Assembly: GCF_016925615.1 (NCBI RefSeq)
Contig: NZ_CP070499.1
Span: forward strand, 5,332,001-5,396,000
Direction of reading: 5' to 3'
DNA from: Natronosporangium hydrolyticum
GTDB taxonomy: Bacteria; Actinomycetota; Actinomycetes; Mycobacteriales; Micromonosporaceae
DNA: 64,000 bases
Positions 47,645 to 55,741 of this stretch are shown one piece after another. Position 1 is the first letter of the stretch, and the number at the start of each line of letters is the position of its first letter. The position numbers were made by a program, and so were the translations under genes. Below the pieces are notes generated by a model. It saw nothing but the letters and a program-made list of their open reading frames with translations. It ran no database searches and was not told the origin of the DNA.

Positions 47645-48241
47645 TCACCTCCCCGCGCTGCCGGTTGCGAACGGGTCGACCCCGCTCCCTCTGCACCTGT
47701 CGCATGCGTTTCCGGTGAGGCGGGATCGGCCCGTACCTCCGCACATCCCGCAAGGCACCTGCTGTCTGCGATCCACGGCGATCACTTCCTCCCGGTGGTC
47801 AGCGAGTACGGGTGACCTCGGCCTGGTCGATGACGGCGAGGGTTCGGGTGGTGGTTCGGGATTGCCGGTGGTCAGCGCCTCGCGGATCTCGTCGCCGGCA
47901 TCCCAGGTGCGGCGCATCTGGTCGAGCAAGGCTCCGGTGTGGTCGAGCCGCGCCCGCTGGAGGGCGAACATCTCGGTGATCACCGCGTCAGAGATGCGGT
48001 CGAACTCGGCGTGCGCTTGGGTGACCCGCTGCCGTGCGGCGGTGATCTTTGCGGCGTCACCTTCGCGTTGTGCTCGGGTCAGGCGGCTCTGGGCGGCCGA
48101 GACGCGGCGGTAGGCGCTCTGCTGCGCGGCGGCCAGTTCGGCCATCCGGGCGCGGGTGACGACGCCCTCGGCGCTGCCGACCACGGCCAGGTCGTTGAAG
48201 CGGCGGTGCTCGGCCTCGTAGCGGGCGTTCGGGTCGCTCAC
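47645..48241 (-). CDS. Coiled-coil protein with a C-terminal CxxCxGxG zinc module
   Basis: 198 aa from GTG 48241, overlapping the previous stop (GTGA). Residues 10-120 are a long charged helix or coiled coil (AELAAAQQSAYRRVSAAQSR, ITAARQRVTQAHAEFDRI). The C-terminus has two CxxCxGxG repeats, CGMCGGTGRSR and CDRCRGSGVD, as in the DnaJ zinc centre, but no J domain. It may bind unfolded protein or nucleic acid. It is coupled to the Cys-rich protein at 48238-48729. Confidence 0.7.
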   Translation of the reverse strand: MSDPNARYEAEHRRFNDLAVVGSAEGVVTRARMAELAAAQQSAYRRVSAAQSRLTRAQREGDAAKITAARQRVTQAHAEFDRISDAVITEMFALQRARLDHTGALLDQMRRTWDAGDEIREALTTGNPEPPPEPSPSSTRPRSPVLADHREEVIAVDRRQQVPCGMCGGTGRSRLTGNACDRCRGSGVDPFATGSAGR

Positions 48242-48729
48242 CGCTTCCTCCCCGTCGTGATCGGGGTCAGCCGGGCGCCGATGAGCCGTTGGCGGGCGTC
48301 GTTGGCGTGGCCGGTGCACAGCAGCGTTTCGCCTCCGGCGGTGTCGCGTACCTGGTAGGCGGCTGGCTCGGTGCAGGGCAGCCCGGCGCGGTCGTGATCC
48401 CACCGGCGGCGGCATCCGATCCGCTGGCACCAGCTGCGACCGCCGGAGCCGGCCAGGGTGTTGCCGTGTTCGGGGCACAGGCCCCAGTCGGCGGCGCAGG
48501 TGCCCCGGTTGGCGATGCGGGTCAGGTAGTCGGCGGTGGTGATCAGCTCGCCGGTCACCCGGTCAGCGGCCGAGACAGCTTCATCCAACCGGAAGCCGGC
48601 CCTGCGGGTGGGCTCGTCATCGGTACGTCGCAATCGGTCGCCAGCGGCTCGGATCGCGCGTGCGAGGTTGGTGGCCTGTTCGGCGAGGCGGCGAAGGTCG
48701 TTGATGGTGGTGGAGGTGGTACGGGACAC
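48238..48729 (-). CDS. Cysteine/histidine-rich protein of the element
   Basis: 163 aa from GTG 48729. A helical N-terminal half (LRRLAEQATNLARAIRAAG) is followed by a Cys/His-rich half with GTCAADWGLCPEH, SWCQRIGCRRRWDHD, GLPCTEPA and LLCTGHANDA, probably two zinc sites. It overlaps the next gene by GTGA. About 50 bases upstream of the start is a tandem GTGTCCGGAACC repeat that also occurs in form before the gene at 56992-57231. Confidence 0.7.
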   Translation of the reverse strand: MSRTTSTTINDLRRLAEQATNLARAIRAAGDRLRRTDDEPTRRAGFRLDEAVSAADRVTGELITTADYLTRIANRGTCAADWGLCPEHGNTLAGSGGRSWCQRIGCRRRWDHDRAGLPCTEPAAYQVRDTAGGETLLCTGHANDARQRLIGARLTPITTGRKR

Positions 48730-49534
48730 GGTCGGACCTCTTTCGACGGTGCTGTTGGGCGACGGTAGGAAGCGGGCGTGTCCGGAACCGTGTCCGGAAC
48801 CGTCATCGAAACCGCCCCTGGTTCAGGTGTTCGAAGCCTCCGAGGATGGGCGTGGCCTGCGCGAGAAGCTCCCGGGTGGTGGCGCGGAGCCGGTGGTCGG
48901 ACCTCTTCGGCGGTGCTGGTGGCGACCGTAGGAAGCGGCCGTTAGCGAAACTGCTACTAGTAGCGGTGGGCTCAGAGGGCGGGCGAGTCCACTGGCAGCG
49001 CGAGCCGAGCAACCCGGCGGTTCGTCGGCCGTGCCCAGTGGCCGGGTATCGGCAGGTTGTCCTGTTGCGGGAGTGGCCGCCCCCGGTCTGGCGCCGAACA
49101 GGCGCAAGTTCCTGGTTTCGCCGTTGCCGACCGCGCCCGGTCGGCTGGCCGCGCTTAGCGCCGCCATAGCTTGCTGCGGCTACGGTTATCCCTGCTCTAC
49201 CTTGCTGGGGGCTGCCCCGGCGGGGGCAACCCAGCGCTACTACCACCGCGCGCGCAACGGCGCTGCGCGAACTCGTTCGGGGCACCGGAGTGTGGCAGCC
49301 CCAGCGCGAGGCCGGGGAAGCCCTTGTTGTCGGATCGCGTCATCGGGTCCGGTGCCGGTGTGGTTGTCGACGCCGGAGCATCGGCGCTGTCGTCAGGTAG
49401 GGCCGGCGGTTGTCGTCAAGGGCCGGCCGGCGCTGTCGACAAAGCTGTGCGGCCCCGCCGCGCACCGCTACTAGTAGCGCTGGCGGCGATACTAGTAGCG
49501 GTACCCGTGGTGGTGGCCCGGCGCGGCGAGGCAG
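48730..49534. other. Largest non-coding stretch of the element, with palindromes and a duplicated leader
   Basis: About 805 bases without a convincing gene. Three copies of an ACTAGTAGC palindrome occur: GCTACTAGTAGC at 48954-48965 and 49467-49478, and TACTAGTA at 49490-49497. The leader of the 48729 gene (about 48733-48780) is repeated with changes at about 48898-48945. A frame at 48803-48900 (minus) reads RLRATTRELLAQATPILGGF and could be a gene remnant. A replication origin or control region is possible. Confidence 0.55.
48778..48801. repeat. Tandem 12-bp repeat GTGTCCGGAACC (x2)
   Basis: Two exact head-to-tail copies, 49-72 bases upstream of the GTG at 48729. The TGTCCGGA core recurs in two palindromes upstream of the gene at 56992-57231, which suggests one regulator for both promoters. 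Confidence 0.7.
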
Positions 49535-49885
49535 CTACCGGAGTGCGGCGATGCGGCGTTCGAGCTGCCGCCGGAGCTGCTGCTCACTTTCCCGGTCGCG
49601 TGCGATCACGGCGTTGCGGATGTGCTGTACGAGAGTGACGATCGCGGTCCGATCGCCGCGGCCGAGGTCGCGGACTACCACGAGTGGGCCGTTGATACCG
49701 GGCCCGCCGCGGTCGATGATGGGGCCGGCCCGGTCTTTGCCGATGACGATGCGCCAGTCGTATTTCCCGGGCCGGCGCTCGACGTCGATAACGTTCCAGG
49801 CGAACCCGCGCCCGCGGTTGTCGACCGCGATTTGCATACCTACCTCGACCTCGGTCCAATAGATGTCGTAGGGCTTGGATGCCAT
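49535..49885 (-). CDS. Small protein of unknown function
   Basis: 116 aa from ATG 49885. It has a beta-rich start (YDIYWTEVEVGMQIAVDNRG, then FAWNVIDVERRPGKYDWRIVI) and a helical, charged end (ESEQQLRRQLERRIAALR). It could bind nucleic acid, but no family is recognised. It is the last of five tightly packed minus-strand genes that begin with the Nudix gene at 51190. Confidence 0.65.
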   Translation of the reverse strand: MASKPYDIYWTEVEVGMQIAVDNRGRGFAWNVIDVERRPGKYDWRIVIGKDRAGPIIDRGGPGINGPLVVVRDLGRGDRTAIVTLVQHIRNAVIARDRESEQQLRRQLERRIAALR

Positions 49886-49896
49886 GGGTTTCCCTT

Positions 49897-50094
49897 TCAG
49901 CGTGGCTGCTGGGGGTGCCGCCGGAGGCGGCGGGGGAACGGGATGACCTCCTCGGTGCCGTCATCGAGGTAGCGGACGTGGACGTTGCGGGGTCCACCAC
50001 CGGGACCACAACGGGCGAGCACGACGCATGGCCGGGGCGGGTCGTAGCGGCCTGCTTGCCGGTCGCCGGGGTCGAGGTAGCGCCGGCCGATCAC
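49897..50094 (-). CDS. Small basic protein
   Basis: 65 aa from GTG 50094, overlapping the previous stop (GTGA). It is Arg/Pro-rich with NVHVRYLDDGTEEVIPFPRR, a short beta hairpin pattern like an SH3-type or KOW-like fold. The function is unknown; the coupling to its neighbours supports that it is translated. Confidence 0.55.
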   Translation of the reverse strand: MIGRRYLDPGDRQAGRYDPPRPCVVLARCGPGGGPRNVHVRYLDDGTEEVIPFPRRLRRHPQQPR

Positions 50095-50318
50095 CGGTGC
50101 CCGATCAGGGCGTCGATGGCAGCCTCGGCGCCGCGGTAGCCGTGGGCGAAGCCGCCCCGGCCGTCGCCGACCAGGTCCAAGTTCGGCCCGGTGTAGATAC
50201 CCCAGGCGAAGGCGTCGGTGTGCAGTACCCGGTACTCGCGGCCGTCGACGGTGACGGTGTACCCCTTGCCTTCCTTACGTACCCGCCGGTCCCGCTCGTA
50301 CCTGCCGAGCCGGCTCAC
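50091..50318 (-). CDS. Small protein of unknown function
   Basis: 75 aa from GTG 50318, overlapping the previous stop (GTGA). It reads GYTVTVDGREYRVLHTDAFA then GYRGAEAAIDALIG, a compact alpha/beta pattern. No family is recognised. Part of the Nudix-led operon. Confidence 0.6.
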   Translation of the reverse strand: MSRLGRYERDRRVRKEGKGYTVTVDGREYRVLHTDAFAWGIYTGPNLDLVGDGRGGFAHGYRGAEAAIDALIGHR

Positions 50319-50521
50319 GAGGGCACCTCCCGGTAGCCGCGGAAGTCCCAGGCTTCCATCTGCTCCTCAAGCCTCACCGCATCGACGGTGACTACCCGAT
50401 TCGCGGTCTGCACCGTCCACCCGCCACCACGGCCGGGGGTAATCGTCACTGTGCCGGCGCCGGGCTTGGCCAGGATGAGCGTGCGGCGGCTCGCGGCCGC
50501 CATCCAGTTGAGTGTCTTCAT
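50315..50521 (-). CDS. Small protein of unknown function
   Basis: 68 aa from ATG 50521 with GAGGTGA upstream. It has a beta-rich centre (VTITPGRGGGWTVQTANRVV). It follows the Nudix stop by 15 bases and overlaps the next gene (GTGA). Confidence 0.6.
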   Translation of the reverse strand: MKTLNWMAAASRRTLILAKPGAGTVTITPGRGGGWTVQTANRVVTVDAVRLEEQMEAWDFRGYREVPS

Positions 50522-50536
50522 TTAGTCACCTCGTAG

Positions 50537-51190
50537 TCACTTGGCCAGCGCGTCGGCCAGCATCTGCCGGTGCGCGGCGAATACCTGGCCGCGGTGCTGC
50601 GTGGCCAGGTGGCGAGTGAGCTTCTGGTAGGTGTCGGCGATGCACCATGCCGCGCGGGCGGCGTCGTCGCCGCCGTGCACCGCAGGAAGCCGGTCGACGG
50701 CTCCGAGGCCGATCCGGACCAGAGTGGTCACCATCCATGCCTCATCGGTGGCACGCGGGTCGGGGACGATCCGTGGCCGCTGCGCGGTCGTCGGGGTACG
50801 TGCTGGCAGCCGAAGCCCGGTCTCCTCCCGCAACTCGCGGATGGCGGCGGCTGTTGCCTGTTCGCCGGGGTCGACGTGCCCGCCGGGCAGGGCCCAGCCG
50901 TGCCGGTCGGCTCGTTCGACCATCAGCAGCCACCGGTGTCCGTCGTGGTCGGCGGTGACCATCGCGTCGGCTGCCTGCGCTTCGCCCCAGTGGCCGAGTT
51001 CGCCGCGGCCGTGGCGGATGCCGGTCGGCGCGGTGGGGTTGAGGGGGCGGCCGTTGATGACCTTGAACGGGATTGCGGCGTGACGTTGCCGGCTGGGCCA
51101 GTCGATCCGGGTCGGGTCGGTCTGGGGGTCTGCCCAACCCTCTCGGACTCCGCGAGTCAGGACATCGGGGTGGGTCCAGGTGCGGCCCAT
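50537..51190 (-). CDS. Nudix hydrolase of the element, Pif-like by context
   Basis: 217 aa. The Nudix box is [24 protein letters not shown] (about 101-124), in a protein with a 75-residue N-terminal extension containing [19 protein letters not shown]. pSAM2 encodes a Nudix-type immunity factor, Pif, that blocks transfer into cells that already hold the element. A Nudix gene in this place suggests the same job, but domain type and context are the only evidence. It heads a run of five coupled genes. Confidence 0.85.
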   Translation of the reverse strand: MGRTWTHPDVLTRGVREGWADPQTDPTRIDWPSRQRHAAIPFKVINGRPLNPTAPTGIRHGRGELGHWGEAQAADAMVTADHDGHRWLLMVERADRHGWALPGGHVDPGEQATAAAIRELREETGLRLPARTPTTAQRPRIVPDPRATDEAWMVTTLVRIGLGAVDRLPAVHGGDDAARAAWCIADTYQKLTRHLATQHRGQVFAAHRQMLADALAK

Positions 51191-51229
51191 GCGTTTCTCC
51201 TTCGATGATTTGAGGATGTGGACAAGTCA

Positions 51230-51259
51230 GCGGCCCCGAGAGGGATCTCTCGGGGCCGC
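51230..51259. terminator. Hairpin between the 43-aa gene and the Nudix gene
   Basis: A perfect 13-base-pair stem (51230-51242 with 51247-51259), four-base loop GGAT. It lies about 60 bases past the stop of the 43-aa gene on the minus strand and before the Nudix start. Confidence 0.75.
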
Positions 51260-51322
51260 GGTGAACGAGCGGGTCAGAGGCGGAGTGTGATCTCGCCGGC
51301 GCCGCGGGGTATCAACAGGGGG

Positions 51323-51454
51323 TTACCGCCGGGGGGCGGCCGGGTGCGGTGGGTCCGGGATGGGTCCGACATGCCGCCAGTACGGGTCACGCCCGGCGAC
51401 CCTCTCGATGGTCTGGCCGCACGTGCGGCACGTGTCGCAGCAATATGTCTTCAT
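51323..51454 (-). CDS. 43-aa cysteine-rich microprotein
   Basis: From ATG 51454 (TAGGAGATGCCC upstream; an in-frame ATG at 51460 is also possible). It begins MKTYCCDTCRTCGQTIERV and has four cysteines in 8 residues, a possible zinc knuckle, then a Pro-rich tail. Too short for most gene finders; the ribosome site and the hairpin after the stop support it. Confidence 0.6.
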   Translation of the reverse strand: MKTYCCDTCRTCGQTIERVAGRDPYWRHVGPIPDPPHPAAPRR

Positions 51455-51530
51455 GGGCATCTCCTATTCGGTGACCGCCCCAGCGGGGGGAGGGTGGGCA
51501 TCTCAAGGGGGCAGGCGGCGGAGGAGGCTG

Positions 51531-51568
51531 GCTTAGCGGCTCACTGGTCGCTTAGCGGCTCACTGGTC
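51531..51568. repeat. Tandem 19-bp duplication across a stop codon
   Basis: GCTTAGCGGCTCACTGGTC occurs twice head to tail (51531-51549, 51550-51568). The second copy contains the stop of the 57-aa gene (TGA at 51560-51562 on the minus strand); the first lies just beyond it. This is probably a slip duplication. Confidence 0.8.
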
Positions 51569-51733
51569 GTCGTCGGCGTTTCCACCGGTTTCGGCGTACT
51601 CCTCCCACTGCCGGGAGTAGTACGCCTGCGAACCAGCCAGCTCCTCGTCGAACTCCAGCGGGTCGATGAGGGCACCGGGCCGAGCCGGGACAGCGGTTGC
51701 TCGGATCAGGTACGTGGGTTCCTGCTTGGACAT
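51560..51733 (-). CDS. 57-aa acidic protein
   Basis: From ATG 51733, chosen for AAGGAGA upstream. It reads SKQEPTYLIRATAVPARPGA and ends in an acidic tail (ETGGNADDDQ). No family is recognised. Confidence 0.6.
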   Translation of the reverse strand: MSKQEPTYLIRATAVPARPGALIDPLEFDEELAGSQAYYSRQWEEYAETGGNADDDQ

Positions 51734-51820
51734 GTTGGTCTCCTTCTGGGCGCCACCGTGACGCCCCAGCCACACCCGGGACGGCCGGGCCGGGCATGAC
51801 TGGTGCTCCAGGGGTGCGGG

Positions 51821-52270
51821 TCAGGTGATGATCAACGCGGCGACCAGTAGCCAGGCGATGTGCCAGGACTGGTCGAGGGCGTAGGCGCCGGTGCCCAAGC
51901 TCGGGTTGTCGTCGCGGCCTGGCCGCGGCTGACCGAGCGTCCAGAACTGTGACGCGCCTAGTAGGTCGGCGAGCCGGCGCAGTGGTGTGCGCCGGTCTGC
52001 GAGGTAGTGGGTAGCGGCGGAGACCGCGAGCCCGGCGGCCAGGGTTCCGGGGTGCAGGTGGAGGCTGGTCGGCCAGGCCACAGCCAGCAGGGCGATCAGC
52101 CCGGTGGCGGTGTAGGTGGCGACGTGCCGGGCGCAGGCGAGCCGGCCGGGCCAGCCTGGTTCGCCTTTGCGTTCGGCCTGGGCGCAGGTTTGGATCCAGT
52201 GGTCGCCCACCTGGTGGGCGACGTAGAGGGCGACGAAGGCGGCGGCGAATTCGCCGGCATCGGTCATCAT
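51821..52270 (-). CDS. Membrane protein of the DUF3307 type
   Basis: 149 aa from ATG 52270 (AAGGAG upstream). The start AAAFVALYVAHQVGDHWIQT resembles DUF3307 proteins. Three to four hydrophobic stretches are visible, including TATGLIALLAVAWPTSLHL and IAWLLVAALIIT. It is directly downstream of the translocase gene on the same strand. A role in conjugation is possible, but only by context. Confidence 0.7.
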   Translation of the reverse strand: MMTDAGEFAAAFVALYVAHQVGDHWIQTCAQAERKGEPGWPGRLACARHVATYTATGLIALLAVAWPTSLHLHPGTLAAGLAVSAATHYLADRRTPLRRLADLLGASQFWTLGQPRPGRDDNPSLGTGAYALDQSWHIAWLLVAALIIT

Positions 52271-52346
52271 GGGGGTGCTCCTTCGTGGGAGTGGCGGGCC
52301 GGTCCTGTGTGCTGTCCAGGCGAGGCAGGGCCGGCCGCGTGGTGGT

Positions 52347-54311
52347 TCAGGCGTCGGTCGGGCGCCAGACGCCCTTCTTGATCCGGCGGGCCTGGCCACG
52401 GTCGGCCAGCTCCCGCAGCGCGTTCTCTACGGACTTCTCGCTGTACTGGGAGCGTTCGCGTAGCTCTTTGGGGCTGGTTACACCTTGAGCGAGCAGCTCG
52501 CGCACGGCCTCGACCGCGGTCCGGGGCCGGCCACCGCCACCGTCTGGGGTGGCCTCGGTGTTGTCTCCGGTCGTGGTGTCCGCTGGTGGCCACGAGGGGA
52601 ACGGGTGGACCTTCGGCCCGGCCGCCGCGGCGGCCAGCACTGGCCGTTTGGCGGTGAGCGTGGGTACGTCCTCCCCGCGGGCCAGCGCCGCCAGTGCGGC
52701 GCCGAGGGCTTGCTTGTCGGACTGCTCCCGCTCGCGGCGGTTCTGGTAGCCCTCGCCGACTGCTTTGGTGCCCATGGTGTCCAGCTCGGGCCAGGCCACC
52801 TGCGCGGCGGCGTTGTCACGAGTCTGGTCATCGAGGTAGAACCCGCGAAAGGGCGCGCTGCGGCGGGTGCCGGTGTCGTCGACGAGGAACCCGTAGCCGG
52901 GCACCCTCGGGAACCCGGACGGGTCGACATCCACCCCCGGCAGGACACTCTTGGCCTGCTTGGACTTGATCCGCATCAGCACCACGTTGCCGGCGCACAC
53001 GTTCGACCGCAGCGCCTCAGAGCCGCCGAAGGCATCCAAGGTGGGTACCTGGGAAGCGAGTACGAGCGCGATTCCGACCTTGCCGCCTTCGCGGGCCAGC
53101 TCGGTCGCGGCAGCGCGCATCTTCTCGTCTGCCATCGGCCCGTGCGATTCGTCGATGACCAGCAGCAGCCCGCGGCGGGACTGGGTCGGGGTCCAGCCTT
53201 CCCATTCGTGGTAGGCGTTCTCGACCTGGCGTAGCCGCTTGAGCGCTCGGGCGGCATCCAGCATCGCGGCGATGCCGTCGGGGTCGCGGGCGACCCAGTC
53301 GGCGTGCCCGGCCAGAAACGGTGAACTGGCGCCGCCTTGGGGGTCGCCGAACCACACCACGGTGCCGGCGCCGCCAGCCGCGCCCAACGCCAACGCCTCC
53401 AAGAGGCGGGATTTGCCGGATCCGGTGGAGCCGACCACAAACCCGCCGTAGAGCCGGTTGTCGGCCGCCAGCAGCCACTCGGCGCTGCCTTCCCCGTCGA
53501 CGTAGGGGCCGAGCACGATGTTGCCGCTGTGCGGGTTGTACGCCGGCCCCGGCCACGGCTGAGCCTGCCGGAGCACCTTCGACTGGCGCACGATCGTCAG
53601 CTGGATGATCGACTCGTCGGTCTCCGGGTGCGGTTCAAGGATCAGGTCCTGGTCGCGGCGCAACCTCAGCCCAGTACGCAGCTTCGGTAGCGTGTTCTGC
53701 GCCCCGGATAGGGTCTGCCGGCCGGGGACCAGGTGTAGCTGGTACCGCACCCCGGTCGGGATCACCTCGGCACCCGACAGCGAGCTGCCCGGCAGGGCAT
53801 CACCCGAGTTGCCGCCGATGTGCTCTGCCCACAGCAGCGCGGGGTCGTTCGGGTCGTCTTCGACCATCACCGGCGGCATGGTCACCGGCGGGTCAGGTAG
53901 CCGGTGCCGGCGCCACCATCCCAGCGCCGCGGTGTATCCGCCGGCCGCCAGCACCGCGGTTGAGGTCCAGTCGATCCCCGCGGCGGCGGCCACCCAGCCG
54001 CACCAGCACGTCGCGGCCAGCCCGGTAGCCAGCTGCCGGACCGTGCCCGCCCGGCCGGTCTTGCCCCGCCGCATCAACCACCGCACACCGGTGCCGGCGG
54101 CCCCGGCCGCGAGTACGCCACCGGCGACGGTGGCCGGGTCGGTGACCGCGGCGAGCTGCCCAACCGCAGCGCCTCCGGCGGCCAGCCCGGCCAGCAGGTA
54201 GTGCGGCCGCGCCTGCTTCGACAGCCGGGTGGGCATCGTGTTGGTCCGATCGCGGCGCAGCCTGGCGTTCACCGTCGCGCCCAGCTCGTCTTTGCTGGTC
54301 TTCTTGCTCAT
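52347..54311 (-). CDS. FtsK/TraB-type DNA translocase (transfer protein)
   Basis: 654 aa. Two or three N-terminal transmembrane helices (about 38-140) are followed by an FtsK-type motor with Walker A VVGSTGSGKSRLL (about 292-304) and Walker B LLLVIDESHG (382-391), VLASQVP and NVCAGNVVLM. A C-terminal winged helix (EAVRELLAQGVTSPKELRE to NALRELADRGQARRI, about 600-650) probably reads specific DNA repeats, as TraB does at clt. In this class one protein moves double-stranded DNA between mycelial cells. It is the strongest evidence that the element is conjugative. Confidence 0.92.
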   Translation of the reverse strand: MSKKTSKDELGATVNARLRRDRTNTMPTRLSKQARPHYLLAGLAAGGAAVGQLAAVTDPATVAGGVLAAGAAGTGVRWLMRRGKTGRAGTVRQLATGLAATCWCGWVAAAAGIDWTSTAVLAAGGYTAALGWWRRHRLPDPPVTMPPVMVEDDPNDPALLWAEHIGGNSGDALPGSSLSGAEVIPTGVRYQLHLVPGRQTLSGAQNTLPKLRTGLRLRRDQDLILEPHPETDESIIQLTIVRQSKVLRQAQPWPGPAYNPHSGNIVLGPYVDGEGSAEWLLAADNRLYGGFVVGSTGSGKSRLLEALALGAAGGAGTVVWFGDPQGGASSPFLAGHADWVARDPDGIAAMLDAARALKRLRQVENAYHEWEGWTPTQSRRGLLLVIDESHGPMADEKMRAAATELAREGGKVGIALVLASQVPTLDAFGGSEALRSNVCAGNVVLMRIKSKQAKSVLPGVDVDPSGFPRVPGYGFLVDDTGTRRSAPFRGFYLDDQTRDNAAAQVAWPELDTMGTKAVGEGYQNRREREQSDKQALGAALAALARGEDVPTLTAKRPVLAAAAAGPKVHPFPSWPPADTTTGDNTEATPDGGGGRPRTAVEAVRELLAQGVTSPKELRERSQYSEKSVENALRELADRGQARRIKKGVWRPTDA

Positions 54312-54320
54312 CTGCGGCTC

Positions 54321-54557
54321 CTAGATGCGGTCGGCGCGGTAGCCGATCACTGTGCTGCCTGGCTTGACGACATCGATCCCCTGGCTGACGTGTGCATCCC
54401 CGCCGCCGAGCACGGCCGTGAGGGCGTCGCGCAGGTTGCGGGCGGTTCCTGCGTCGGTGGCGACACAGTCGTGCCCGTCGCGAAGCGAGACGCTGATCGT
54501 GACCTCGCCGTCTGGGGAGAGGGTGACGGTCACGGGGCCTCGGGTTGCGGTGCGCAT
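54321..54557 (-). CDS. 78-aa protein upstream of the translocase
   Basis: From ATG 54557 (AAGGA upstream). It has a beta-rich start (GPVTVTLSPDGEVTISVSL) followed by a helix (TARNLRDALTAVLGG). Its stop is 9 bases before the translocase start, so it belongs to that operon. No family is recognised. Confidence 0.65.
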   Translation of the reverse strand: MRTATRGPVTVTLSPDGEVTISVSLRDGHDCVATDAGTARNLRDALTAVLGGGDAHVSQGIDVVKPGSTVIGYRADRI

Positions 54558-54600
54558 GGTGTGTCCTTCCTGGTCGGTTGTGGTGTCGGTAGCTACGACA

Positions 54601-54634
54601 GGGCGCCCGAGAGGAGATGTCCTCTCGGGCGCCC
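54601..54634. terminator. Hairpin between Spd-like gene and translocase unit
   Basis: A perfect 15-base-pair stem (54601-54615 with 54620-54634) and a GATG loop, 23 bases past the stop of the 356-aa gene. Confidence 0.8.
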
Positions 54635-54657
54635 GATCGATGCGGCCGACGCGCCGC

Positions 54658-55728
54658 TCACTCGCTCCGGACGAACTCCCGGCTGCCGGCGTCGGGGTGG
54701 GCGTCGTACTGCTCCTTGACGCCCATGTGGGACTCCAGCACCGACTGCGCTGCGCGCCAGTTGGCGGCAGCCTGCTGCTGCGATTCCATGGCCTGGTGCG
54801 CAGCTGCCACGGCAGGCCCGGACACCCCGTTGGAGGCCAGGCTCGCGGCCCACGCTTCAGCCTCGACGGCGTTGGTCTCGTTGGCCTTTGCCATGGCGGC
54901 GGCGTAGTTGATTGAGGTGGTCAGTCCGGTTGCCTCTGCCATCGGTGTACCTCCTGTGGATGGTGGTTGGTTGTCCCGCCCCGGCTGGTGCTGGTGCGGG
55001 TTCGGCCCGGCCCCGGCGGCCGGACCGTGGTCGGTGTCGTTGTCGGTGACCCACCGGTCGCCGACACGGCGAGCATCAAGAACCCGTGTTGGTTCCTTTC
55101 CGCTCTGGTCTGGTGTCTGGTTCGGTTTCTGGTCGGCGTTGTCGTGTGGGCGGTGCTGGCCGTCGGTGGCCGGCTGCGGATCCGGCCCAGCCGCGGCACC
55201 GGGCCGGTGAGGGTCGGTGCCGCCGTCCGGGCCGGTAGGTTCCCCGGCTGGTGGGGTCTGCTCCGGTCCACCCGGCCGGCTCTGGGTGGGCGGCTGCTCG
55301 CCCGGCTTTCCGCCTGGTCCGGTACCCGGGTTGTCGGCAGGTCGGGCGTGGGACTGCCCCTGGTCGCCACCTTCGCGGCCGCGAGGGTTATGCCGCTCCT
55401 CCCACCGGCCCCACGCGGCCTCCCACCGGTTTCCGACCGCGTGACGCAGCCGCGACCAGCGCGAGGTTCCATCACCTCCGCCGGTTGCGCGGGCCTCGCG
55501 TTTGGCTTCCCGGCGAGCGCGGGCGTCCTGCCAGGCATCCGAGTACAGGTCGGCCAGATAGCTGCGGGCGCCGTACCGGCCGGAACCCTTCCGGCCCCCG
55601 CCGCGGCCGGAGGTGCCGTTCCACCGCGGCGGGGCGTGGCCGCGGATCGCCGCTGCGCAGTCGACCACGCCCTTGCGGATCATCCACCAGACGATCCCGG
55701 TGAGGATCAGCAACTCCAAAGGACTCAT
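54658..55728 (-). CDS. Spread-type membrane protein with long disordered linker
   Basis: 356 aa. One N-terminal transmembrane helix (LELLILTGIVWWMIRKG) is followed by a basic helical part (SDAWQDARARREAKREARA), a Pro/Gly/Asn-rich linker of about 160 residues and a helical C-terminal domain (SINYAAAMAKANETNAVEAE, VAAAHQAMESQQQAAANW). This layout and its place upstream of the translocase match Spd-type proteins of actinomycete plasmids and AICEs. It is coupled with the four-helix membrane protein upstream by a 13-base gap. Confidence 0.75.
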   Translation of the reverse strand: MSPLELLILTGIVWWMIRKGVVDCAAAIRGHAPPRWNGTSGRGGGRKGSGRYGARSYLADLYSDAWQDARARREAKREARATGGGDGTSRWSRLRHAVGNRWEAAWGRWEERHNPRGREGGDQGQSHARPADNPGTGPGGKPGEQPPTQSRPGGPEQTPPAGEPTGPDGGTDPHRPGAAAGPDPQPATDGQHRPHDNADQKPNQTPDQSGKEPTRVLDARRVGDRWVTDNDTDHGPAAGAGPNPHQHQPGRDNQPPSTGGTPMAEATGLTTSINYAAAMAKANETNAVEAEAWAASLASNGVSGPAVAAAHQAMESQQQAAANWRAAQSVLESHMGVKEQYDAHPDAGSREFVRSE

Positions 55729-55741
55729 CGGCGGCGGCTCC

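Noticed and set aside
48803-49285. A 160-residue minus-strand frame in the non-coding stretch of the element
   Set aside because: Most of it is Arg/Pro-rich and not protein-like; only the last 25 residues could be a remnant, so it is noted under the region and not called as a gene.
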